The notes under the pieces were generated by a model. That model was not told the DNA's origin. It searched no databases and saw only the letters and a list, made by a program, of their open reading frames with translations. From a virus, in IMG/VR virus record IMGVR_UViG_3300049460_000115, positions 1 through 23,728 of that record: DNA of 23,728 nucleotides. One strand, written 5' to 3'. Of the stretch, positions 15,495 through 21,098 are shown piece after piece. Numbering within the stretch: the first letter of the stretch is position 1; each line of letters opens with the position of its first letter. The position numbers were made by a program, and so were the translations under genes.

Positions 15495-15625
15495 AGCCAG
15501 GCGCCGGCCATCAGCAACAGACCGCCGGCCATCAGTGCAACCCCGGGGCCGAACTGGACATAAAGCCCAGCCACCAACAGGCAATAGCCTGCCGCCCCGA
15601 GCAAATCGGGAAGGTATTTTTTCAT
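15479..15625 (-). CDS. Small two-helix membrane protein between terminase and portal
   Basis: This 48-residue gene starts at ATG 15625, four bases after the terminase stop, and ends TGA 15481-15479, overlapping the portal start. The sequence begins MKKYLPDLLGAAGYCLLVAG and has two hydrophobic stretches (about residues 8-24 and 28-45) separated by a short QFGPG turn, ending in GRP. It looks like a hairpin inner-membrane protein. Genes of this size and character are often found at this place in HK97-like phages, but I do not know a demonstrated function. The tight spacing on both sides supports it being real. Confidence 0.75.
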   Translation of the reverse strand: MKKYLPDLLGAAGYCLLVAGLYVQFGPGVALMAGGLLLMAGAWLWGRP

Positions 15626-15629
15626 AGGG

Positions 15630-17363
15630 TTACATCGCCAGAATGTCGTCGTCGGTAAGGGTGTCGAGTAGGCTGCCCTCGACCTGATCGGCCAGCATTG
15701 CGCGGCTCATGGCCATCAGCACGGCGACCATGCCGTCGATCTTGCGCAGGTTGCCTTTGCCTTCGTCTTCTTTCATCGGGGTCAGACAGCCCCGGTATTC
15801 CTTGGCCGTCACGTTACCCGCCATCCACGACAGCACGCCGTTTTCCGGGTGGTTGAAGCGCCGCGACACCAGGGCCGCTTCCACTTCCCGCATCGGCATG
15901 TTCATGGTTTGAATGCCACCGCCCACCTCGACCACCTCCGCGCCATCCGCTTGCAGTTGGTGCGCCAGTTGCGTGGCACGCCATTTGTCGTAGGCGATTT
16001 CCTGAATGTCGAACATTTCTGCCAAGTCTTTGATGTCATCGCGCACGACGTCAAAGTCAGTCTCTTCGCCGTCAGTGGTCAGCAGCTCGCCCGTGTTCAC
16101 CCACGTCTCATAGGCTTCCTTAAACGTCACCGCGCGCTCTATCGCGCCTTCCGGCAGGTAGGACCGACAGAACACCGTCCACACGTCGCGGCCGCGTTCG
16201 TCCTTATCCTTGAACACCAGGGCCACGGCGGTAATGTCCGACTTGCTGGCCAGGTCGACACCGACCCAGCATTTGCGCCCGCGGAATTGCTCCAGGGTTA
16301 AGTTCGGATTGCCACAAGCGGCCCAGTCCGACATGTTCAGCCAGGCCGAACGCGCGCTCACCCACACATTCAAATGCTTCGTTTTGAATTTGTTGAGCTG
16401 TGACGGGTAACGCTTGGCGTTGGCCTGCATGCGCAACAGGTATTCATCACCGACCGACACCCCAAAATTCGGGTTTGCCTTGCGCAACACCTTGGGGTCT
16501 TGCCAGTCGTCGCCATCGTCGATGGTGTAGATGATGCCGAACAGCTCTTCGTTCTCGATGCCACCTTCGCCCAGGGCGTGCAGCAGCATGTCTTTGACCT
16601 GGCCGCGTTGCACGTAGCAAGGCCCGGCCAGGTTATAGCCGGCCGTGGTGATCACAAACATCAGCGGATGTTCGCGGGCACCCATGCCGGTGATCATGGT
16701 GTCATACAGTGCCGACGAAGCATGTTCGTGGTACTCGTCGACAATCGCGCAGGAAGGCGAACTACCGTCGCCCGGGTCGCCGATCAGCGGCTCGAAGCGG
16801 CTGCCGTCCTCGGGCAGCGACAGGTTCATCACCATCAGTTCGGCGCCGCAATCCTCGATCAGCTCCGGCGTGTTCTTGAGCATCAGCCGCGCCGGCCGGA
16901 ACACCTCCATGGCCTGATCTTCGGTCGTCGCCCCGCAATACACCTCCGCGCCAAACTCGCCGTCCATGGTGAACATGAACAGGCCCAGGCCGGCGGCGAT
17001 CACGCTTTTGCCGTTCTTCCGGGGGATCTCGCAATAGACCTCACGAAAGCGCCGCAGCCCGCTGCGCTTCGACCGCCAGCCGAAAATGCAGCAGAAAATA
17101 AACTTCTGCCACGGCTCCAGGGTGATCAGCAGACGCTTGCCGGCCCACTTGCCTTTGGTGTGCGGCAGCAACTGGATGAACTCGCACACCCGCTCCGCTT
17201 CGGCTTTGTCGAACTTCCAGGCGTAACCCTTTTTCTTGGCCTTCTCCAAGTCGCCCAGGTGCCGCCGGCACGCCGCGCGCACCCACTTGCACGCCTCGAT
17301 TTTGCCCGCCACCACGTCGCGGGCGTACTTGTTCGCCGCGTTGACGTTGGGTGAACTGGCCAT
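15630..17363 (-). CDS. terL: Terminase large subunit (HK97-type TerL)
   Basis: The 577-residue protein is the packaging motor ATPase and nuclease. The ATPase domain has a Walker A-like IPRKNGKS (residues 113-120), the adenine-binding region WAGKRLLITLEPWQKFI, and Walker B AIVDE (206-210). The C-terminal RNase H-like nuclease has acidic residues D370 (GVDLASKSDITA), D459 (EIAYDKWRA) and D543 (KIDGMVAVLMA). All key motifs are present. It follows the small subunit by 9 bases. TerL proteins of this group are associated with cos packaging with 3' overhangs, in line with the adjacent HNH gene. Confidence 0.95.
   Translation of the reverse strand: MASSPNVNAANKYARDVVAGKIEACKWVRAACRRHLGDLEKAKKKGYAWKFDKAEAERVCEFIQLLPHTKGKWAGKRLLITLEPWQKFIFCCIFGWRSKRSGLRRFREVYCEIPRKNGKSVIAAGLGLFMFTMDGEFGAEVYCGATTEDQAMEVFRPARLMLKNTPELIEDCGAELMVMNLSLPEDGSRFEPLIGDPGDGSSPSCAIVDEYHEHASSALYDTMITGMGAREHPLMFVITTAGYNLAGPCYVQRGQVKDMLLHALGEGGIENEELFGIIYTIDDGDDWQDPKVLRKANPNFGVSVGDEYLLRMQANAKRYPSQLNKFKTKHLNVWVSARSAWLNMSDWAACGNPNLTLEQFRGRKCWVGVDLASKSDITAVALVFKDKDERGRDVWTVFCRSYLPEGAIERAVTFKEAYETWVNTGELLTTDGEETDFDVVRDDIKDLAEMFDIQEIAYDKWRATQLAHQLQADGAEVVEVGGGIQTMNMPMREVEAALVSRRFNHPENGVLSWMAGNVTAKEYRGCLTPMKEDEGKGNLRKIDGMVAVLMAMSRAMLADQVEGSLLDTLTDDDILAM
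16395..16414. repeat. 20-bp exact inverted repeat partner (in terL)
   Basis: The 20 bases GAGCTGTGACGGGTAACGCT recur exactly, in the opposite orientation, at 19822-19841. The core GTGACGGGTAACG belongs to the dispersed palindrome family. In terL it encodes KRYPSQL. Confidence 0.75.
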
Positions 17364-17372
17364 AGAGGGTGG

Positions 17373-17846
17373 TTATCCGGCTTTGCCTCCCCGCAGAGCG
17401 GTAAAGGGGTTGTTGGGTTTCTCTTTGCCGCCCGGCTTCAGGCGCGCCCGCGCCGCCGGGTCCAGCCCGAGCGCGCTGCCGAAGGTCGCCATCTGGCGCA
17501 TGGTTTCGTTCGCCACGGTGCAGGCCGGGTTTTTGATTTCCTGCTTGGCACCCATGACGATGATTCCGTTTTTCGTAATGTCGGCTTGAGCTTCGCGCCA
17601 ACGCTGGTAGGCCATGCAAAACGCTTCAAGGTTGTGCAGGTCGGTGGCCGTCAGGATCTTGGCCTCGATCAACCAGGGCGCGACTTGCTGCCAGGCCTCG
17701 ACGGCAATTGTGCCGAACCATTCCGGCGGGTCCGGCACCACGACCAGGGCGTCGGGCGAAGGCTCTTTGGTGTTGAGCTTTCGCTTGCCGGCGTTGCCTT
17801 GAATCACCTTCAAGGCCGTGGGTTTAGGGGGGCGGCCGCGTGCCAT
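17373..17846 (-). CDS. terS: Terminase small subunit (P27 family)
   Basis: The 157-residue product matches the P27-type small terminase: GRPPKPTALKVIQGNAGKRKLN at the N-terminus, EWFGTIAVEAWQQVAPWL, a helix region TATDLHNLEAFCMAYQRWREA, and the terminal AARARLKPGG followed by NPFTAL, which is typical. It recognises the packaging site and recruits TerL. The gene starts 146 bases after the HNH gene; the interval is the presumed cos region. No defect is visible. Confidence 0.93.
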   Translation of the reverse strand: MARGRPPKPTALKVIQGNAGKRKLNTKEPSPDALVVVPDPPEWFGTIAVEAWQQVAPWLIEAKILTATDLHNLEAFCMAYQRWREAQADITKNGIIVMGAKQEIKNPACTVANETMRQMATFGSALGLDPAARARLKPGGKEKPNNPFTALRGGKAG

Positions 17847-17992
17847 AGGTCAAAACCCTCTCCAAATTTCCAAAAGTACGAATTTTTTAATTTCGCGGTC
17901 GCGCGTTAAAGGCTGGGCGAGCGGTGGAGAAGGCGAAAACCTCCAGAGATTTACCCCGCCCCCTCCCGCGCTGCTTTTTGGTGCATTTTTCG
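17847..17992. other. Non-coding interval, presumed cos packaging site
   Basis: The 146-bp gap between the HNH and small terminase genes has no supported gene. It combines an AT-rich block (17868-17895), a CGCGGTCGCGCG-like segment near 17894, and a C-rich tract at 17954-17971. In HK97-like phages cos lies exactly here, between the HNH gene and terS. The C/G-rich tract is a plausible cohesive-end location, but I cannot fix the nick positions. Confidence 0.45.
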
Positions 17993-18385
17993 CTACCTGA
18001 TCGGCACACGTTCGCCGAAGTCGCGCAGCCTGGCTTCGGCCGCCTCCCTTTGCGTTTTGGCCTTGTGACAGTCGACGTTTAGGGCCTGCAAATTGCAAAA
18101 ATCGTCAGTCCCACCCAAGGATTTGGGTATTACGTGGTCGACTTCTGATGCAGGAAGGCGCCGACCGTTGCAGTCACCGCACTGGCACAAGTAACGATCC
18201 CGCTTGAGTACCGCCGCGCGCTTCTTGCGCCATGCCCAGTCATAGCCGCGCTGTTCGGCGGTGCCGCGATCCGGCTTCACCCAGCCACTGGCCAGGTGAA
18301 TATGCTTGTCGCAATAGCCGCTACTGTCCTGGGTCTTGGCCGGACACATCGGCGAGCGGCACGGGCGTTTGGCCTTTGGCGGCAT
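17993..18385 (-). CDS. HNH endonuclease (HK97 gp74-like packaging nuclease)
   Basis: The 130-residue protein has a complete HNH motif: D83-H84 in EVDHVIPKSLGG, N98 in FCNLQAL, and H107 in DCHKAKT. Cysteines C67, C69, C72 and C106 could hold a structural zinc, and a second cysteine group (C9, C14, C25) near the start may form a small extra finger. HNH proteins beside terminase are known to help terminase cut at cos. The ATG at 18385 has an AAGGAG site at good spacing and lies inside the end of the Rz1 gene (65-base overlap). Confidence 0.92.
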   Translation of the reverse strand: MPPKAKRPCRSPMCPAKTQDSSGYCDKHIHLASGWVKPDRGTAEQRGYDWAWRKKRAAVLKRDRYLCQCGDCNGRRLPASEVDHVIPKSLGGTDDFCNLQALNVDCHKAKTQREAAEARLRDFGERVPIR

Positions 18386-18644
18386 TGGTTGCAGCTCCTT
18401 GCTTCTGGATGCAGTCGAGCACCTGAGTGGCGCAACGGACTAGGGCGTCCTCGCTTTCGTCCAGGGCGCGCGTCCAGTCCTCATTGATCACCAGCGGCGG
18501 CCGACCCGGTAGCGGGCACGGCACCAGGCCGCACGACAACGGCGCCTGCTCGATAGGCAACGGGGTCGGTGGTGTCGGGTCTGGCGTAGCGCATCCCGAG
18601 AGCACCAGGGATAAGGTCAGCCAAATAAGCGTTGGTCTTTTCAT
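18321..18644 (-). CDS. Rz1-like outer-membrane spanin lipoprotein
   Basis: The 107-residue product has a signal peptide with a clear lipobox, L15-S16-G17-C18, so the mature protein is lipidated at C18 and placed in the outer membrane. The following proline-rich stretch (TPDPTPPTPLP) is typical of Rz1. It starts inside the Rz gene in another frame (164-base overlap) and runs past it, the usual embedded spanin arrangement. Compared with lambda Rz1 it is longer, with a C-terminal extension containing further cysteines. With Rz it would fuse the two membranes in the last step of lysis. Confidence 0.88.
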   Translation of the reverse strand: MKRPTLIWLTLSLVLSGCATPDPTPPTPLPIEQAPLSCGLVPCPLPGRPPLVINEDWTRALDESEDALVRCATQVLDCIQKQGAATNAAKGQTPVPLADVSGQDPGQ

Positions 18645-18942
18645 CGGTGCGTTTCAGCTCGGCCAGGCTTCGATTGAGCTGGGCGGCCTGGCCGTCCAAC
18701 GTGGAATAGATAGAGCGGGTTCGTGTGTCGATCAGACCCAACACGACGCGCAAAGCCTGCTGATCCAGCACGGCTTTCTTTAACGTCGCGTTGTTGGCCT
18801 CTGATACTTCCACTGACTTGCGCAGGGTCGCGTTCTGTTCCATGGCCAACTTCGTGACCTGAGCCGAATGATCGGCAACCCACAAGGCGGAAACGACGAC
18901 AATGCCGGCACCTAAGCCAGCAGTCAGGACGCCAATATTCAT
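18481..18942 (-). CDS. Rz-like inner-membrane spanin (LysB/Rz type)
   Basis: The 153-residue product has one N-terminal membrane segment (about residues 5-23, GVLTAGLGAGIVVVSALWV), then a long periplasmic coiled coil (about 27-110) with NATLRKSVEVSEANNATLKKA. The Ala/Val-rich C-terminus would meet Rz1. The start at 18942 overlaps the endolysin stop as ATGA and follows GAGG; an in-frame ATG at 18957 is less likely. The position after the endolysin and the embedded Rz1 reading frame support the call more than the sequence alone does. Confidence 0.87.
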   Translation of the reverse strand: MNIGVLTAGLGAGIVVVSALWVADHSAQVTKLAMEQNATLRKSVEVSEANNATLKKAVLDQQALRVVLGLIDTRTRSIYSTLDGQAAQLNRSLAELKRTDEKTNAYLADLIPGALGMRYARPDTTDPVAYRAGAVVVRPGAVPATGSAAAGDQ

Positions 18943-19442
18943 AACCCTACCTCGCATAACGTCCGCTCAATGGCGCGACGGTGGACGATGCCGGCGCAGT
19001 TGCTGGCCTTGAGCCGGCAGTCTTTGCCAGCGACGTACACCCAGCGGTCTATCTGCGCGCAGGCCTCGGCAGCCCGACCAGCATTAGCCAGGCGGGCCGC
19101 CGTGGAATTGCAGAAGGCCGAGCCGCCGACGTTGTAGGCCATCAGCCCGAAGGCCGCGCGCCGCGTTTCCGGCATGGGGTAACTGACACAACGATCAACA
19201 GCAGCCAGGCCGATATTGATAGCGGCGGCATTGCGCCGCTTGCAGCCCTCGACCGTCTCCACATCACCCCGCTTAACGCCATAGGTGACACCGCCGCAGA
19301 TGGTCCAAACACCGCCAATGTCCTGATAGGCCGTCAGCGGGTTGGCCTCAAGGATCGGCACGCTTTCTTGCATGATGCCGAAGGCCGTAGCCCCCGCGAC
19401 CACGGCGGCGAGCATCGCCCGAGGCAGGGTTACTTTCGCCAT
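18939..19442 (-). CDS. Endolysin, GH24 lysozyme with a SAR-type N-terminus
   Basis: The 167-residue protein (ATG at 19442) degrades peptidoglycan glycan strands. The GH24 catalytic spacing E-x8-D-x5-T is present as E32, D41 and T47 (LEANPLTAYQDIGGVWT). The N-terminus is a weakly hydrophobic helix rich in Ala/Gly (about residues 5-24), fitting a signal-arrest-release anchor that lets the enzyme reach the periplasm by the host Sec system. Eight cysteines (C49, C67, C85, C111, C128, C142, C149, C163) are unusual for a cytoplasmic enzyme. The start overlaps the holin 3' end. The frame extends upstream to 19538, but that part overlaps the holin and lacks the expected start. Confidence 0.9.
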   Translation of the reverse strand: MAKVTLPRAMLAAVVAGATAFGIMQESVPILEANPLTAYQDIGGVWTICGGVTYGVKRGDVETVEGCKRRNAAAINIGLAAVDRCVSYPMPETRRAAFGLMAYNVGGSAFCNSTAARLANAGRAAEACAQIDRWVYVAGKDCRLKASNCAGIVHRRAIERTLCEVGL

Positions 19443-19633
19443 TTTTGCCACCACGACGCGACCAGGGATCGCCACCCTGGAAAAATCAGTGTGCCGATGG
19501 CCAGCAGCAGATAGATCACCGTCAATACGCTGATCCACGTTTCAATCGGGATTTCCAGAATCTGAGCCCCGACGTATGCCGCCGGAGGGGTCGCCTTAGC
19601 GAAAACGGCGGACGGATCGGGGGATTCGTTCAC
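19430..19633 (-). CDS. Holin / pinholin
   Basis: The 67-residue protein has one strong hydrophobic segment (about residues 33-53, WISVLTVIYLLLAIGTLIF), a soluble Pro/Ala-rich N-terminus and a basic, Trp-rich C-terminus (WWQKWRK). Size, topology and place directly before the endolysin identify it as the lysis timer. With a SAR endolysin downstream it may act as a pinholin that depolarises the membrane. The start is GTG at 19633, with AAGGA unusually close upstream, which may keep expression low. It begins 15 bases after the terminator at 19648-19679. Confidence 0.83.
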   Translation of the reverse strand: MNESPDPSAVFAKATPPAAYVGAQILEIPIETWISVLTVIYLLLAIGTLIFPGWRSLVASWWQKWRK

Positions 19634-19647
19634 TTTCCTTTTCCCAT

Positions 19648-19679
19648 AAAAAAACCCCCGACCTGTGAGGGCCGGGGGT
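19648..19679 (-). terminator. Intrinsic terminator in front of the lysis genes
   Basis: On the minus strand ACCCCCG pairs with CGGGGGT around a 12-base loop that can extend the stem (CC/GG), followed by seven T residues. It lies between the promoter at 19734-19762 and the holin, so late transcription must pass it. This is the arrangement of lambda tR'. Confidence 0.88.
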
Positions 19680-19733
19680 CAAAGAATGACTATGCAGTGG
19701 CACCGTGGCCGCAACATCACCACGATGGAGCAA

Positions 19734-19762
19734 ACGATAGGGATAACCGCCATGCTTGTCAA
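19734..19762 (-). promoter_or_regulatory. Probable late promoter (pR'-like)
   Basis: The minus strand reads TTGACA, a 17-base spacer, then TATCGT: a perfect -35 with a 4/6 -10. Transcription would start near 19727 and meet the terminator about 50-80 bases later. It lies in the only long gene-free stretch (19634-19832) before the late genes. Confidence 0.7.
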
Positions 19763-19780
19763 CACGAAAAGTTGATAAGC
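19754..19780. promoter_or_regulatory. Inverted repeat overlapping the -35 of the late promoter
   Basis: GCTTGTCAAC and GTTGATAAGC (one mismatch) flank a 7-base spacer. The left arm contains the -35 hexamer. A second palindrome, CACGA-A-TCGTG, lies at 19782-19792. Both could be operator sites for a regulator such as a Q-type protein or the basic protein encoded next door. Confidence 0.55.
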
Positions 19781-19821
19781 GCACGAATCGTGTAAAACCC
19801 GCGCACTGATCAACCCGCTTT

Positions 19822-19841
19822 AGCGTTACCCGTCACAGCTC
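19822..19841. repeat. 20-bp exact inverted repeat partner (end of regulator gene)
   Basis: The exact inverse of 16395-16414. It overlaps the stop codon of the gene ending at 19833 and lies about 60 bases upstream of the late promoter -35. Confidence 0.75.
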
Positions 19842-20279
19842 GACAGTGGGGATTAACAACTTCCAGGCGGTGGGAGTGTGCAAGCAAGCCAACTCCCCTT
19901 TAAACGCACCACCACAGCCCGCCGGCAGGGTCTTGCCGCATTGCTTGCACGGGTAGCGCTGGGCGTCGGCAATCTGCCCTTCCAGCCGGGCGGCGTCCTC
20001 ACGGATTAGCGTGCAAATGTACTCTTCGACGTCGTAAGGCTTTCCGGTACCCGAGCGCACCGCCATGGAATTAGCCAACACGTCGCCCAGGGCCGGCTTC
20101 AGCTTGAACGATACTTCCTTGACCCCCTCGGCCTTGAGGATGGCTCGGCGCTTCTGCTGTCGCTTGGTGGCAGGCTTCACACTCTCAGCGTTACGCGTAA
20201 CGCGAGGCGGGGCCGGCGGCGCTTTAACTGGGCGGACCCTCCCGCTCGGCGCGCTACTGATATTGATCCCTTCGGACAT
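19833..20279 (-). CDS. Basic protein with C-terminal Cys cluster, possible DNA-binding regulator
   Basis: I do not recognise a named family. The 148-residue product (ATG 20279, AGGAG upstream) has a disordered basic, Pro-rich N-terminus (residues 1-50, including TKRQQKRRAILKAEG). Next comes a segment EVSFKLKPALGDVLANSMAV plus YDVEEYICTLIREDAARL, which could be a ribbon-helix-helix-like fold. It ends in a Cys/His cluster (C111, C114, C122, C132, H134) that could bind zinc. Its position immediately upstream of the late promoter is the place of Q in lambda, so a late-regulator role is possible, but another Q-like gene lies at 22787-23209. An ordinary accessory DNA-binding protein is equally possible. 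Confidence 0.7.
   Translation of the reverse strand: MSEGINISSAPSGRVRPVKAPPAPPRVTRNAESVKPATKRQQKRRAILKAEGVKEVSFKLKPALGDVLANSMAVRSGTGKPYDVEEYICTLIREDAARLEGQIADAQRYPCKQCGKTLPAGCGGAFKGELACLHTPTAWKLLIPTVEL
20188..20203. repeat. 16-bp perfect palindrome GCGTTACGCGTAACGC
   Basis: A perfect even palindrome inside the basic regulator gene, with the same half-sites GTTAC/GTAAC and two-base spacer as the dispersed family. It is the most symmetric member and lies in the gene nearest the late promoter. Confidence 0.7.
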
Positions 20280-20281
20280 GC

Positions 20282-20464
20282 TCAATACTCCTGCGCTTCG
20301 GCAAGGCGCTGTCGGCGCTTTTCGTCCCACTCTTCAAGGTCCAGGTCTTCTAGTTCGCGCTCCCAGGCTTCGCAGGCATCACAAAACCACCCGCTCACAC
20401 GCTTCACCAGCCCCGCTTCATCGTCACCGCAACCCGTGCAGCGACCGCTATCGAACGCGCTCAT
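20282..20464 (-). CDS. Small zinc-ribbon-like protein, unknown function
   Basis: The 60-residue protein has two CxxC pairs (C9/C12 and C28/C31) separated by 15 residues, the size of a small zinc ribbon. A strongly acidic helix follows (ERELEDLDLEEWDEKRR). The ATG overlaps the Lar-like stop as ATGA, and the gene ends two bases before the next start, so it is part of a coupled cluster. Acidic mini-proteins of this kind in phages sometimes act on host proteins, but nothing here identifies a target. Confidence 0.75.
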   Translation of the reverse strand: MSAFDSGRCTGCGDDEAGLVKRVSGWFCDACEAWERELEDLDLEEWDEKRRQRLAEAQEY

Positions 20465-20802
20465 TCATCACCCCTCGGGAACAGGTTCAGCCCTTCGGCG
20501 GCGTTCGCCTGATACAGCACTGCATGCCGCGCATCACGCGCCTGCCAGTTGGCCACCGCTCCCGCCAGGGCCAGATGATAGTCGCCGCGCTCATACAACA
20601 CCGCCTCATGGGTCGGCCCCTGGCTGCCGCATTCATGACAGAACACATAGGCATCGACCAGCGCGCCGTCGTCGCCGTAGTCGTCTACTTCAGCGGTGGC
20701 TGCGTAGGGGTGCTCTGTGTCAATAACGACAGGCATAGGCGGGCCACCACAGAACGGGCAAGCACTCAGCACAACCGGCAAATTGATTGTTTCTACGCTC
20801 AT
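20461..20802 (-). CDS. Lar-like restriction alleviation protein
   Basis: The 113-residue protein has the Lar-family pattern: an N-terminal CPFCGG (C15, C18), a second pair CHECGS (C55, C58) after an acidic loop, and a downstream W-x-A-R (W86). Lar of Rac prophage modulates type I restriction; many related phage proteins are known only by this zinc-ribbon pattern. The acidic stretch between the pairs (AEVDDYGDDGALVD) is longer than in minimal members. The start at 20802 overlaps the upstream stop as ATGA. The in-frame extension to 20937 covers the neighbouring gene and is not used. Confidence 0.72.
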   Translation of the reverse strand: MSVETINLPVVLSACPFCGGPPMPVVIDTEHPYAATAEVDDYGDDGALVDAYVFCHECGSQGPTHEAVLYERGDYHLALAGAVANWQARDARHAVLYQANAAEGLNLFPRGDE

Positions 20803-21068
20803 GCTTGAACCCTCCCGGTGATGCGCTCCCACCACGTCAGGCGACGGCCCGCGCAAATTGTCGACTTGCGCAACACCATCAGCAAATGACGCAACTGGGT
20901 GTATTGAGCCGGGCGCATTGGGCTGGCCTCGATCCATTCGCGAACCTCCGGCCGATTGATTTCCGTATCCAGAATGCGGGCCACTTCAACAAAGTGTTCT
21001 GCCGGGAAATGGGCGTAGAACTTGTCGTCCCACAGTTCAAGGGTCATGGTCGTTTCAGGGCGTTTCAT
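20799..21068 (-). CDS. Hypothetical phage protein (89 residues)
   Basis: I do not recognise the family. The protein starts MKRPETTMTLELWDDKFYAHF and has a mixed charged middle and a basic, Trp-containing C-terminus (RLTWWERITGRVQA). No membrane segment, signal or cysteine cluster is seen. The ATG at 21068 has a strong AAAGGAGGAA site upstream, which marks it as the first gene of the four-gene cluster after the integrase. Its stop overlaps the Lar-like start. Confidence 0.7.
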   Translation of the reverse strand: MKRPETTMTLELWDDKFYAHFPAEHFVEVARILDTEINRPEVREWIEASPMRPAQYTQLRHLLMVLRKSTICAGRRLTWWERITGRVQA

Positions 21069-21098
21069 AGAATTAACTTCCTCCTTTGGAATGAATGT

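Noticed and set aside
16400-16412. GTGACGGGTAACG as a matS-like chromosome site
   Set aside because: The half-site GTGAC agrees with E. coli matS, but the spacer is two bases and the second half is GTAAC, so it does not fit the known 13-bp consensus.
17850-18098. Minus-strand 82-codon frame across the cos interval and the HNH end
   Set aside because: It overlaps the HNH gene in another frame, has no recognised domain or good start signal, and covers the presumed non-coding packaging site.
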